Shown: positions 7,292 through 14,665, counted from the stretch's first letter. The stretch: 27,780 nt of DNA from JACJWR01 sp964547485 (GCA_964547485.1 CAZJNU010000030.1:1-27780), one strand, 5' to 3'. Notes: generated by a model from the sequence alone, not told the origin. Program-made: numbers and translations.

Positions 7292-7962
7292 AACTGCACC
7301 TGAACGACCCGGGCGGGCTCCCACGGCCGCTCCCAGCCCCCCAGCCGCAACAGGCTCGCCACCAGGCCGCCGGTGAAACCCCAGACGATCATGTCGGCGA
7401 CCTCGAATCCGGGTCCGACGAATCCGGAAGGGTGCGCGACCCGGACCCGATTGGCCGGGTCGGCCAGCTCCTCGATCGGCACTCGGTGGGCCGCGGCGAC
7501 CTCGGCCTCGGCCGGTGCGACCGCGTTGGGGGTGTGCCACCAGCCCAGGATGGGGGTCACCGCGAACCCGGTGGGAGGCACCCACAACTGGGGTAACTGG
7601 GCCACGATCCTGACACCGGACGGGTTGACCCCGACTTCCTCCTGGGCCTCCCGCAGGGCGCAGGCGGCCGCGTCGGCATCCTCAGGATCCTGCGTGCCGC
7701 CGGGAAAGGCCGGCTGCCCGGAGTGCGCCCGCATACCTGAGGCCCGTTCGGTGAGTAGTAGATCGGGCTCACCGTCGGTCTCGCCCAGCAACATCAGCAC
7801 GGCCGAGTCCCGACCGCCATCCGGCGGCGCCAGGAACCTGGTGAGGTCTTCAGGCCTCACTGCCCGGGCAGCGGCAACGAGCGGGCGCAACCATTGCGGG
7901 AGGTCGCCGTCGGCGGAGTATTCGGGGGCCGGCACGGGTCTAGCCACCACTCTCGAGGACAC
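7288..7962 (-). CDS. NUDIX hydrolase of the CoA pyrophosphatase type
   Basis: 224 residues. The sequence before the Nudix box, LLTERASGMRAHSGQPAFPGG (about 69-89), is the hallmark of the CoA diphosphatase subgroup (UPF0035, NudL-like). The box itself follows as GGTQDPEDADAAACALREAQEEVGV, with the metal-binding REAQEE. Such enzymes hydrolyse CoA and its derivatives to 3',5'-ADP and phosphopantetheine. The GTG start at 7962 overlaps the nth 3' end by 23 bases; GTG codons at 7950 and 7947 are alternatives. Its stop overlaps the marP ATG (ATGA). The unit nth-NUDIX-marP therefore looks like one leftward operon. The thioredoxin-like gene that I recall between NUDIX and nth in M. tuberculosis is absent. 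Confidence 0.85.
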   Translation of the reverse strand: MSSRVVARPVPAPEYSADGDLPQWLRPLVAAARAVRPEDLTRFLAPPDGGRDSAVLMLLGETDGEPDLLLTERASGMRAHSGQPAFPGGTQDPEDADAAACALREAQEEVGVNPSGVRIVAQLPQLWVPPTGFAVTPILGWWHTPNAVAPAEAEVAAAHRVPIEELADPANRVRVAHPSGFVGPGFEVADMIVWGFTGGLVASLLRLGGWERPWEPARVVQVQL

Positions 7963-8638
7963 CCGCTGACGGGCAGAGCGCCGTCAGCGGGCAGCGGTCG
8001 CAGGCCGGCCGACGCGCCGTGCAACAGCGTCGACCGTGGAAGATCACCCGATGGCACAGCATCGTCCAGTCGCGTGCCGGAAAGAGCGTCGCGATGTCCG
8101 ACTCGACCTTCACCGGATCGGTCTGGCAGGTCCAGCCGAGCCGCCGCGAGATTCGACCCACGTGCGTGTCGACGGTGATCCCAGGAATGCCAAAGGCGTT
8201 GCCGAGCACGACATTCGCCGTCTTCCTTCCCACTCCCGGAAGGGTGGTCAGATCCGCCAGCCGAGCCGGAACCTCGCCACCGAACCGGCGGCACAGTACC
8301 TCGGCCATCGCGATGATATTGGTCGCCTTGGCGCGGAAGAACCCGGTCGGGCGGATCAGCGCCGCCAGTTCGGCCTGATCGGCAGCCGCGTATTCGGCGG
8401 CGTTCCGATACCTGGCGAAGAGGGCAGGGGTTACTGAATTGACCCGGACATCGGTGCATTGGGCGCTCAGGATGGTCGCTACCAATAGCTGCAGCGGTGA
8501 CTCGAAGTCCAGCTCGCAGCGGGCGTCCGGGTAGGTCTCGGCCAGAATCCGGTCGGCCCGGCGCGCTCGACGAACCAACGCCAGGCGGGATTCGCGCATC
8601 CCTCTGGGTGCCCGCGCGGAGTGGATCTGAGACGCCAT
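7940..8638 (-). CDS. nth: Endonuclease III (DNA glycosylase/AP lyase)
   Basis: Base-excision repair enzyme that removes oxidised pyrimidines and cuts abasic sites. The 232-residue protein has the HhH-GPD fold: LLVATILSAQCTDVRVN (about 51-67), the helix-hairpin-helix LPGVGRKTANVVL with catalytic Lys139, and VDTHVGRISRRLG with catalytic Asp157. The 4Fe-4S loop is complete: Cys206-x6-Cys213-x2-Cys216-x5-Cys222. The ATG at 8638 is preceded by TAATCT with a 6-base gap, suggesting a leaderless mRNA. It is the first gene of the nth-NUDIX-marP unit and is divergent from rsiG. Confidence 0.95.
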   Translation of the reverse strand: MASQIHSARAPRGMRESRLALVRRARRADRILAETYPDARCELDFESPLQLLVATILSAQCTDVRVNSVTPALFARYRNAAEYAAADQAELAALIRPTGFFRAKATNIIAMAEVLCRRFGGEVPARLADLTTLPGVGRKTANVVLGNAFGIPGITVDTHVGRISRRLGWTCQTDPVKVESDIATLFPARDWTMLCHRVIFHGRRCCTARRPACDRCPLTALCPSAGVLESGG

Positions 8639-8644
8639 CCCCCA

Positions 8645-8650
8645 AGATTA
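8645..8650 (-). promoter_or_regulatory. -10 box (TAATCT) of nth
   Basis: Read on the minus strand, TAATCT matches TANNNT and ends 6 bases before the nth ATG at 8638. This fits a leaderless transcript for the nth-NUDIX-marP operon. Confidence 0.5.
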
Positions 8651-8736
8651 CGTCCGTCGGCCAGCGCCGGCAGCCGCAGGCATCCTGCCAGGTCACAGCA
8701 GGCGACTACGATCCGCCTGCGGCGGCGGATATTCGC

Positions 8737-8742
8737 TAGCCT
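8737..8742 (+). promoter_or_regulatory. -10 box (TAGCCT) upstream of rsiG
   Basis: TAGCCT matches TANNNT. A start of transcription near 8750 would give a leader of about 60 bases before the ATG at 8810. An in-frame GTG at 8753 lies close to the predicted transcript start and could add 19 residues. Confidence 0.4.
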
Positions 8743-8809
8743 GACTCCAAGCGTGCCGACCACGGCATGCGCACTGCGGAGATCGCCGGCTGGCGTCGGC
8801 AGGAGGGAT

Positions 8810-9349
8810 ATGACCGAGGACCAGGCGGCGGTACGCCGGGCGGCGCGCAAGCGTGCCCGGCTCGATGTAGCCCCGCCCGAGCCAGCCCCCGAATTCGAGT
8901 CGCTCAGTCTGGACGACCTTCGCGCCGACCGACAGGCGTTGACCGACTACGAGACGCGAGTGTCCTACTGGCGGCGGATCCTGCAGGCCCGGCTGGACCT
9001 GGTGATGACTGGTGAGGCCACGACAGAGGGCCTCGCCGGCCTGGCGGACGCTCTCGCTGACGCCCCCTCGATAACAAAGCGGATTGCCAGGCTGTCGATT
9101 TTGCCGCCCGACCAAGTGCCACCGTTGCCGGATCTGGTCGAGTTATGGCGGTACCAGCCCGAAACCGAGCAAGACACCTACGTCTACACCGAACGACTGC
9201 GCGAAAGGGAACAGCAGCTGTCGGAATTCCGCCGGACGCTCCACGTCAAGATCGACGAGCTCCAGCGAGAGTTGATCGCGCGGTACCGACAGAACCCTTC
9301 ATTGGCGCTCACCGCACTCCCGAATCGCTCCAGCGAATCGGCAGGGTAG
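8810..9349 (+). CDS. rsiG: RsiG-like c-di-GMP-binding anti-sigma factor
   Basis: 179 residues, cytoplasmic, mainly helical. In Streptomyces, RsiG holds the sporulation sigma factor WhiG inactive when bound to c-di-GMP, using two antiparallel helices that each carry E(x)3S(x)2R(x)3Q(x)3D. Here helix 1 has a perfect copy: Glu48, Ser52, Arg55, Gln59, Asp63. Helix 2 has Glu134, Ser138, Arg141, His145, Asp149, so the Gln is replaced by His. The linker (about 70-125) has a Pro-rich turn, PPDQVPPLPDL. The ATG at 8810 has AGGAGG just upstream (8801-8806), although the gap is short. No sigma factor gene lies in the window, so the partner is elsewhere. The gene is followed by crp after 105 bases on the same strand. 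Confidence 0.85.
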   Translation: MTEDQAAVRRAARKRARLDVAPPEPAPEFESLSLDDLRADRQALTDYETRVSYWRRILQARLDLVMTGEATTEGLAGLADALADAPSITKRIARLSILPPDQVPPLPDLVELWRYQPETEQDTYVYTERLREREQQLSEFRRTLHVKIDELQRELIARYRQNPSLALTALPNRSSESAG

Positions 9350-9399
9350 CGGGTCTGCACCCCGTAGGCTGGAAACAACGCCCATCTCCGTGCTACACC

Positions 9400-9405
9400 T
9401 AGCCT
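9400..9405 (+). promoter_or_regulatory. -10 box (TAGCCT) upstream of crp
   Basis: TAGCCT, the same box as upstream of rsiG, lies 49 bases before the crp GTG and would give a leader of about 42 bases that includes the ribosome binding site. A second TANNNT match, TAGGCT, is at 9365-9370. I found no full Crp-type palindrome here. Confidence 0.35.
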
Positions 9406-9454
9406 GGCAGCTGCGGCGTCGTGTGCAGCCGACCCGCAGAACAGAGAGGAACAC

Positions 9455-10129
9455 GTGGACGACGTTCTGAGTTCGGCTCCGCTGTTTGCCGCCCTGGACG
9501 CTGAGGCCGCGGCGGCCCTGCGCGCCTCGATGGAAACCACCCGCGTGGCCAAGGGGGATGTGCTCTTCCTGGAGGGCCAGCTCGGCGACCGGATGTACAT
9601 CATCACCGAGGGCAAGATCAAACTCGGCCATACCGCGCCCGACGGCCGGGAGAGCATCCTGGCCGTGCTGGGCCCAGGGGAGTTGCTGGGCGAGTTGTCG
9701 CTGTTCGACCCCGGACCGCGAACCGCAACCGCCGTTGCGCTCACCGACGTGACCGCCTTGGGCCTGGGACACCAGGCTCTAAGGCCATGGCTGACAGGTC
9801 GTCCGGAGGTCGCCGAGTCGCTGCTGCAGGCACTCGCGCTGCGGTTGCGCCGCACGAATGAGGCCCTCGCGGACCTGGTGTTCTCAGATGTGCCGGGCAG
9901 GGTCGCCAAGGCCCTGCTCGAACTGGGCGACAAATTCGGCCAGTCGATGCCCGACGGCGTGCACGTGACCCACGACATGACGCAGGAGGAACTCGCCCAA
10001 CTGGTGGGCGCATCCCGCGAGACGGTGAACAAGGCACTGGCCGACTTCGCCACCCGTGGCTGGTTGCGACTCGAGTCACGGTCGGTGGTGCTGATCGACA
10101 CCGAGCGGCTCGCCCGCCGCGCCCGCTGA
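9455..10129 (+). CDS. crp: Crp/Fnr-family transcriptional regulator
   Basis: 224 residues. The N-terminal cyclic-nucleotide-binding beta-roll (about 8-120) includes GDVLFLEGQLGDRMYIITEG and the phosphate-binding cassette GELLGELSLFDPGPRTATAVA. A long dimer helix (about 120-145) leads to a C-terminal winged helix-turn-helix with MTQEELAQLVGASRETVNKALADF (about 175-198) as the recognition element. It matches the actinobacterial Crp (Rv3676) in size and position, so cAMP is the probable ligand. The GTG start at 9455 has AGAGAGGA about six bases upstream. It converges on the MBL gene with 26 bases between stops. Confidence 0.93.
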   Translation: MDDVLSSAPLFAALDAEAAAALRASMETTRVAKGDVLFLEGQLGDRMYIITEGKIKLGHTAPDGRESILAVLGPGELLGELSLFDPGPRTATAVALTDVTALGLGHQALRPWLTGRPEVAESLLQALALRLRRTNEALADLVFSDVPGRVAKALLELGDKFGQSMPDGVHVTHDMTQEELAQLVGASRETVNKALADFATRGWLRLESRSVVLIDTERLARRAR

Positions 10130-10155
10130 TCGATCCACTGGTCCAGATCGGGTCG

Positions 10156-10962
10156 TCACTCCGGGTCGAGTAGGTACGCCAGTTGGGCTTGGACACTGGC
10201 GGCGGCCGCCGGCCAGACATTACGTGGGACATCCGCGTAGACAGTCTCGACCACGCGGGCGGTCAGTTCTTGCTCGCTCAGCTCCGCCCGATCCAGCCCG
10301 GCCAGCACTGCTTCGATCTGCTCGAGGCGCTGCTGCCGATGAGCCAGGTAGGCATCGATCATCGCGCCCGGGTCGGTCGCGGACGGGCCATGACCCGGCA
10401 GCAGGTTGCGACAGTCAGACGCATCCACCAGCGCCCTCAAGGCGCGCAACGAGGAAAGGTAGTCGGCCAGCCGACCGTCGGGATGGGCCACGACGGTTGT
10501 CCCGCGCCCCAGCACCGTGTCCCCGGTGAGGATGCCACCTGGGATCCCGAACGTCACCGAGTCCGAAGTGTGGCCCGGGGTCGCGATCACGTCTATCTCG
10601 ACACCCCCCGCCGAGATCGACTCACCCGCCGTCAGCCCTGCCTCCCCAGTGCGGTGCTGCGGATCCCAGGACCTCACCGGGGCGCCCACCTGAGCCGCAA
10701 ACGCGGCAGCTCCTGCACTGTGGTCGTCGTGCCCATGGGTCAGCAGGATCAGCGTGACGCGGGCGCCGACACCGGCAACCGCGCGGGTGATCGCCGCCAG
10801 GTGCCCCGGGTCAGCCGGACCCGGGTCGACCACAACAGCCTCGTCGGCGCCGGGAGCGGACAGGATCCAGGTGTTCGTCCCGTCCAGGGTCATCGGTCCG
10901 GGGTTCGGCGCCAGCACGCAGGTCGCGACCGCAGTGACGGGTCCGCCCGACCATCCGGTCAT
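10156..10962 (-). CDS. MBL-fold metallohydrolase (LACTB2/glyoxalase II-like)
   Basis: 268 residues. The metal ligands are all visible: THGHDDH (His76, His78, Asp80, His81), TPGHTSDS with a further His near 139, LTGDTVLG with the bridging Asp near 157, and LLPGHGP with the last His near 200. An N-terminal NPGPMTLDGTNTWIL block and a C-terminal helical domain (about 215-265) with HRQQRLEQIEAVL are typical of the LACTB2-like subgroup, whose members hydrolyse thioesters, phosphodiesters or RNA; the substrate is not known. It is the last gene of the DUF4177-RidA-NUDIX-MBL operon, and its ATG lies four bases after the NUDIX stop. It corresponds to Rv3677c. Confidence 0.88.
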   Translation of the reverse strand: MTGWSGGPVTAVATCVLAPNPGPMTLDGTNTWILSAPGADEAVVVDPGPADPGHLAAITRAVAGVGARVTLILLTHGHDDHSAGAAAFAAQVGAPVRSWDPQHRTGEAGLTAGESISAGGVEIDVIATPGHTSDSVTFGIPGGILTGDTVLGRGTTVVAHPDGRLADYLSSLRALRALVDASDCRNLLPGHGPSATDPGAMIDAYLAHRQQRLEQIEAVLAGLDRAELSEQELTARVVETVYADVPRNVWPAAAASVQAQLAYLLDPE

Positions 10963-10966
10963 CGCA

Positions 10967-11677
10967 CTACCCCAACCCCATCGACCAGGACGCGGGCAGG
11001 CCGGCCTGAGTCGAGTCGGTCAGAACCGTGCCCGCCGCGAGATCGTGCAGGGTCCACGCAATTTGATCGTTCACCAGCACCGGAACCGGCATGAGCACCG
11101 GCCGCGGCAGAAGCGCGACGCCCGCCAGCAGCGTCGCCGGATCCGGGTACCCGCTGAGTTGGTGCAGCGTCGCAATTGTGGGAGGCAGCATCGCCATCCG
11201 ACCGGCAGCGTTCTCCGACAGCGCAACCTCGGGTGTCAACCACTCCGAATGGCTCGCTTCGGTCCCGGTCAGCTCCGGACCTACGCCCGGCGGCACTTCG
11301 ACGGCGAAGAATGCCGTGTCATACCGCCGTACCTCCACCTCTGGCGTAACCCACCTCGCGAACGGCACCAGCGCCGAAGGGTCCGGCAACAGTAGCCCCG
11401 TCTCCTCCTCAACCTCCCGTACCGCCGCGGCCCGAAACCCCTCCGCCGACTCGGGCGGTCCATCGTCAGGCTCCACCGCGCCGCCGGGAAACACATGCAT
11501 GGTCGGCGCGAACACCATCGTGGGCACCCGCTTCATCAGGTACACCTGCACGCCGTCAGTTCCGGCGCGGACCAATGCCACGGTGGCGGCTGAACGGACC
11601 GGCGGCGGGGCCCAACTCGCCCGGTCGCCGCGCGCCACCGCTTCGATTCGGGCGGCGAGTGCCGGTGTGTCAGCCAT
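10967..11677 (-). CDS. NUDIX hydrolase (NUDT19-like)
   Basis: 236 residues. The Nudix box is FPGGAVEPDD, then a short insertion, then FRAAAVREVEEETGLLL (about 64-97), with the metal-binding REVEEE complete. The upstream VYLMKRVPTMVFAPTMHVFPGG resembles the actinobacterial group related to eukaryotic NUDT19/RP2; the substrate is a nucleoside diphosphate compound, perhaps CoA-linked, but unproven. The ATG at 11677 shares one base with the RidA stop (TGATG), indicating coupled translation; a GTG directly before it is also possible. From memory this gene is not present between RidA and MBL in M. tuberculosis, so it is an addition to the conserved set here. Confidence 0.83.
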   Translation of the reverse strand: MADTPALAARIEAVARGDRASWAPPPVRSAATVALVRAGTDGVQVYLMKRVPTMVFAPTMHVFPGGAVEPDDGPPESAEGFRAAAVREVEEETGLLLPDPSALVPFARWVTPEVEVRRYDTAFFAVEVPPGVGPELTGTEASHSEWLTPEVALSENAAGRMAMLPPTIATLHQLSGYPDPATLLAGVALLPRPVLMPVPVLVNDQIAWTLHDLAAGTVLTDSTQAGLPASWSMGLG

Positions 11678-12222
11678 CACGTCGGTTGCTGCTGGGCCGG
11701 GGCGCCGCCCGAGGCGCCCGTTTCGGGGATGTCGAGTCCGGCGGCGACGACGAAAACCGCCTCCAGCTCCACCGGGGCGCCCTTCGGTAGGGAGGCCACC
11801 CCGACAGCACTCCTGGCATGCACACCAGCTGCCCCGAGCGCGGCCTGGAACAGCTCCGACGCACCATCGGCCACCACTGCGTGCTCGGTGAAGCCCTCCT
11901 CTGCCGCGACGAACACCACCGCTTTGACCAGGGTCAGGCGGGCTCCTGGCGGCACCGCCGAAAATGCGGCCGCGAGCGCATTCAGTGCCGCTGTCCGGGC
12001 GGCACCCGCGGCCTCAGCAACGGGCACACCGGCCGCACCTACCCGACCGGTGGCGGTCAATTGCCCATTGAGGACGGGCAGCTGGCCCGCGGTGAAGACC
12101 AGGTTTCCGGCTGTCACCGCAGGTTGATAGGCGGCCAGCGGCGCTGCAACAGGTGGCAGGTCGAATCCCAATGCGGCGCCCACCTCTAGCTGAGACCTGC
12201 CGCCGGGACGGTCGGAAGTCAC
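11677..12222 (-). CDS. RidA-family protein (reactive enamine/imine deaminase-like)
   Basis: 181 residues, longer than the 130 or so of classical RidA because of an N-terminal stretch and an Ala/Gln-rich tail. The body (about 30-160) follows the YjgF/YER057c/UK114 plan: YQPAVTAGNLVFTAGQLPVLNGQL, then AARTAALNALAAAFSAV, then LTLVKAVVFVAAEEGFTEHAVVADGASELF, then ARSAVGVASLPKGAPVELEAVFVV. The usual catalytic Arg of true RidA is replaced in the ARSAVGVASLP block by a different context, so it may belong to an Rid subfamily with another role. The GTG start at 12222 overlaps the DUF4177-like stop as GTGA, which fixes the start. It corresponds to Rv3678c. Confidence 0.85.
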   Translation of the reverse strand: MTSDRPGGRSQLEVGAALGFDLPPVAAPLAAYQPAVTAGNLVFTAGQLPVLNGQLTATGRVGAAGVPVAEAAGAARTAALNALAAAFSAVPPGARLTLVKAVVFVAAEEGFTEHAVVADGASELFQAALGAAGVHARSAVGVASLPKGAPVELEAVFVVAAGLDIPETGASGGAPAQQQPT

Positions 12223-12374
12223 GCCCGCGGTCGCTTGAAGTAGGCGACCAGGTTTTCCGCGTTGGGCCCTGGCACCACAGCCACGAGCTCCCAACCGTCG
12301 GATCCGAAGTTGTCCAGGATGGCCTTGGTGTTGTGGATGAGCAGCGGCGCAGTGAGGTATTCCCATGTCGTCAT
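12219..12374 (-). CDS. Small DUF4177-like protein (Rv3678A-like)
   Basis: 51 residues, beginning MTTWEYLTAPLL and containing LDNFGSDGWELVAVVPGP and AYFKRP. The WEY...GWELV pattern is typical of DUF4177; the function is unknown. The ATG at 12374 is preceded by TAGGCT with a 7-base gap and has no Shine-Dalgarno sequence, so it should start a leaderless mRNA. Its stop overlaps the RidA start by four bases. It is the first gene of the leftward operon and lies only 42 bp from the divergent ATPase gene. Confidence 0.88.
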   Translation of the reverse strand: MTTWEYLTAPLLIHNTKAILDNFGSDGWELVAVVPGPNAENLVAYFKRPRA

Positions 12375-12381
12375 GCCCGGA

Positions 12382-12387
12382 AGCCTA
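12382..12387 (-). promoter_or_regulatory. -10 box (TAGGCT) of the DUF4177-RidA-NUDIX-MBL operon
   Basis: On the minus strand, TAGGCT fits TANNNT and ends 7 bases before the ATG at 12374. Its -35 position, at the usual spacing, would fall on the -10 box of the opposite promoter at 12404-12409. Confidence 0.55.
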
Positions 12388-12403
12388 TTGGGCGACGACG
12401 GAC

Positions 12404-12409
12404 TACTCT
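12404..12409 (+). promoter_or_regulatory. -10 box (TACTCT) of the Get3-like ATPase operon
   Basis: TACTCT fits TANNNT and ends 7 bases before the GTG at 12417, so the mRNA should be leaderless. Its -35 position would overlap the -10 box of the divergent operon at 12382-12387, making the two promoters likely competitors. Confidence 0.55.
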
Positions 12410-12416
12410 CGTCTGT

Positions 12417-13463
12417 GTGACCGGAACTCACGCACACGCCGACGATTCCACCGGACGATGGGCTGATTTGTCGGCCGCCCGACTGCACGTCGTGTCGGGT
12501 AAGGGCGGTACCGGCAAGACGACCGTGGCGGCCGCGCTGGCGTTGGCGCTGGCGGCCGGCGGGCGGCGGACGCTGCTGCTGGAGGTGGAGGGCCGGCAGG
12601 GTATTGCCCGGCTGTTCGACGTTCCGCCGTTGCCCTACGAGGAGCGCAAAGTTGCGGTCGCCCCCGCGGGCGGTGACGTCATTGCGTTGGCCGTCGACCC
12701 GGAGGCAGCTCTGCTCGAGTACCTGGAGATGTTCTACAACATGCGCCGAGCCGGTAACGCGCTGCGGCGACTGGGCGCCATCGACTTCGCCACCACGATC
12801 GCACCCGGGCTGCGCGACGTGCTGCTGACCGGCAAGGCCGCGGAGGCCACCAAACGGAAGAAGGGCGCGCAGTTTGTCTACGACGCGGTGGTATTGGACG
12901 CCCCGCCGACAGGCAGGCTGGTCCGCTTCCTGAACGTGAATACCGAGGTGGCCGGGCTGGCCAAGGTTGGTCCGATCCGGAGCCAGGCTGACTCGGTGAT
13001 GTCGGTGATCCGATCCCGGGACACGGTCGTCCACCTAGTGACGCTGCTGGAGGAAATGCCAGTCCAGGAAACGGTCGATGGGGTGACCGAACTCGAGGAG
13101 GCCGGACTGCTGCTCGGGGGAGTTTTCGTGAACATGGTGCGGACCCCGGCGCTTCCGGAGGCCGCGCTGGATTCCGCCAAGGCCGGAACGCTCGACCTGG
13201 AGTCGATCGCCGCCGGGCTGGTGGCTGCCGGCCTCACCTCCGCAACAGGCAAGCGCAGCGGTCGGGTTGCGGCCTGGTCTCGAGCGCTGGCCGAGGAAGG
13301 GGCGGAGCATGCCGCCCGGGTGTCGTTGGAGAGTCAGGAGCGGGCTCGGTTAGCCGAAACGGGGCGGCCCATCCTGGAGTTGCCCTACCTGCCTGGCGGT
13401 ATCGATACCGGCGCCCTTTACCACCTGGCGGCGCTCCTGACCAAGAGCGGAGTGCGGCGATGA
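12417..13463 (+). CDS. Get3/ArsA-like ATPase, subunit A (Rv3679-like)
   Basis: 348 residues. The protein has the deviant Walker A SGKGGTGKTT (27-36), including the signature Lys29 of the ArsA/Get3/MinD class, and the switch II region VVLDAPPTGRLVRFLNV. The segment between, with FYNMRRAGNALRRLGAIDFATTIAPG, matches the actinobacterial ArsA-like group and not arsenite pumps; no Cys arsenite site is visible. In M. tuberculosis this and the next gene encode a Get3-like two-subunit complex (Rv3679-Rv3680). A role in targeting or chaperoning proteins or in metabolite tolerance is inferred from that. The GTG at 12417 was chosen because a TACTCT box lies 7 bases upstream. The stop overlaps the next start (ATGA). 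Confidence 0.87.
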   Translation: MTGTHAHADDSTGRWADLSAARLHVVSGKGGTGKTTVAAALALALAAGGRRTLLLEVEGRQGIARLFDVPPLPYEERKVAVAPAGGDVIALAVDPEAALLEYLEMFYNMRRAGNALRRLGAIDFATTIAPGLRDVLLTGKAAEATKRKKGAQFVYDAVVLDAPPTGRLVRFLNVNTEVAGLAKVGPIRSQADSVMSVIRSRDTVVHLVTLLEEMPVQETVDGVTELEEAGLLLGGVFVNMVRTPALPEAALDSAKAGTLDLESIAAGLVAAGLTSATGKRSGRVAAWSRALAEEGAEHAARVSLESQERARLAETGRPILELPYLPGGIDTGALYHLAALLTKSGVRR

Positions 13464-14620
13464 GCGCGGCTGTCAGTCAGGTTCTGGGCCCAGACGTACC
13501 CCGCCTGGACATCGATGCCATGCTCGCCGACCGCACCGTGCAAGTGATCGTCTGCTGTGGATCCGGTGGCGTCGGCAAGACAACCACCGCGGCCGCCCTC
13601 GGACTGCGAGCGGCCGAACAGGGCCGCCATGTCTGCGTGATGACGATCGATCCGGCCAAGCGGCTCGCACAGTCGATGGGCCTCACCGAACTGGACAACA
13701 CTCCGCGGCCAATCGACGGAATAGCCAACGGTTCGTTGAGCGCGATGATGCTCGACATGAAGCGGACCTTCGACGAAATCGTCGAGTCACACTCCGACGC
13801 CGAGCGCGCCCAGACGATCCTCGACAACCCCTTCTATCAAGCACTGTCGAGTTCGTTCGCGGGGACCCAGGAGTACATGGCCATGGAGAAACTCGGTCAG
13901 CTACGGGCGGCGAGCGACACCGGTGACAGTTGGGACCTGATCATTGTCGACACCCCGCCATCGCGTTCGGCCTTGGATTTCCTGGACGCCCCGAAACGGC
14001 TCGGCTCCTTCCTCGACGGCCGTCTGATCCGAATCCTGGCCGCCCCGGCCAAGGGTGCTGGTCGGTTCACGAGCAGGGTTGTCTCGGCGTCATTCGGGGT
14101 CTTCACAAACGTGCTGTCCAAGATCATCGGCGCCCAGGTGCTGAAGGACATCCAAGTGTTCGTCGCCAGTTTCGACGCGCTTTTCGGAGGCTTCCGGGAG
14201 CGTGCGGAGGCGACCTATGCGCAACTGAAGGCACCGGACACCCGGTTCGTCGTGGTGGCCATCCCTGAGGCCGACGCCCTGCGGGAGGCGAGCTACTTCG
14301 TGGAGCGGCTGGAGGAAGAGAAGATGCCGCTCGCTGGAATGGTGCTCAACCGGGTGAGCCCGGGACATGCCCCCGACCTGACCGCGGAGGCTGCCGAAGC
14401 GGGAGCGGAGGTGCTGGACGATCTGGCGGAAGATCCGATCACCGCGGGTCTGCTGCGTCTGCATGCAGACCGAATGCTTGCCATCCGGCGGCAATCGCAC
14501 CTGACGGAGAGCTTCACGGCCGCCCACCCGCGGGTGCCGATCGTGGCGGTACCCGCGTTCGGCGACGATGTGCACGATATCGACGGGTTACGTGCAATCG
14601 GCGACGCCGCGACCGCATGA
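13460..14620 (+). CDS. Get3/ArsA-like ATPase, subunit B (Rv3680-like)
   Basis: 386 residues. The Walker A reads CGSGGVGKTT (33-42): the catalytic Lys40 is present, but the signature Lys of the deviant Walker A is Ser35. Also visible are MTIDPAKRLAQSMGL (about 55-69), the switch II LIIVDTPPSRSALDFLDAP, and a C-terminal nucleotide-binding segment VLNRVSPGH. The helical insert (about 90-150) contains Met-rich AMMLDMKRTFDEIV, which could contact hydrophobic helices as in Get3. ATG overlaps the subunit A stop by four bases, so the two are translated together and probably form a heteromer. It converges on whiB4; a GGCCCGCGGGCC palindrome at about 14635-14646 in the 45-base gap may help terminate both. 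Confidence 0.87.
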   Translation: MSAAVSQVLGPDVPRLDIDAMLADRTVQVIVCCGSGGVGKTTTAAALGLRAAEQGRHVCVMTIDPAKRLAQSMGLTELDNTPRPIDGIANGSLSAMMLDMKRTFDEIVESHSDAERAQTILDNPFYQALSSSFAGTQEYMAMEKLGQLRAASDTGDSWDLIIVDTPPSRSALDFLDAPKRLGSFLDGRLIRILAAPAKGAGRFTSRVVSASFGVFTNVLSKIIGAQVLKDIQVFVASFDALFGGFRERAEATYAQLKAPDTRFVVVAIPEADALREASYFVERLEEEKMPLAGMVLNRVSPGHAPDLTAEAAEAGAEVLDDLAEDPITAGLLRLHADRMLAIRRQSHLTESFTAAHPRVPIVAVPAFGDDVHDIDGLRAIGDAATA

Positions 14621-14665
14621 CCTGGCAAAGGCTGGCCCGCGGGCCGTGCTGTCGCTGGGCCTAGA

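Noticed and set aside
7292..7585. N-terminal extension of MarP.
   Set aside because: It is the out-of-frame shadow of the NUDIX gene. The ATG at 7291 gives the usual 397 residues and begins with the first membrane helix.
10130..10155. Terminator between crp and the MBL gene.
   Set aside because: Only a five-bp GATCG-type stem can be drawn, too weak to call.
12417..14620. Arsenite efflux ATPase.
   Set aside because: No cysteine arsenite site, no ArsB, ArsD or ArsR nearby, and the gene context matches the Get3-like pair.
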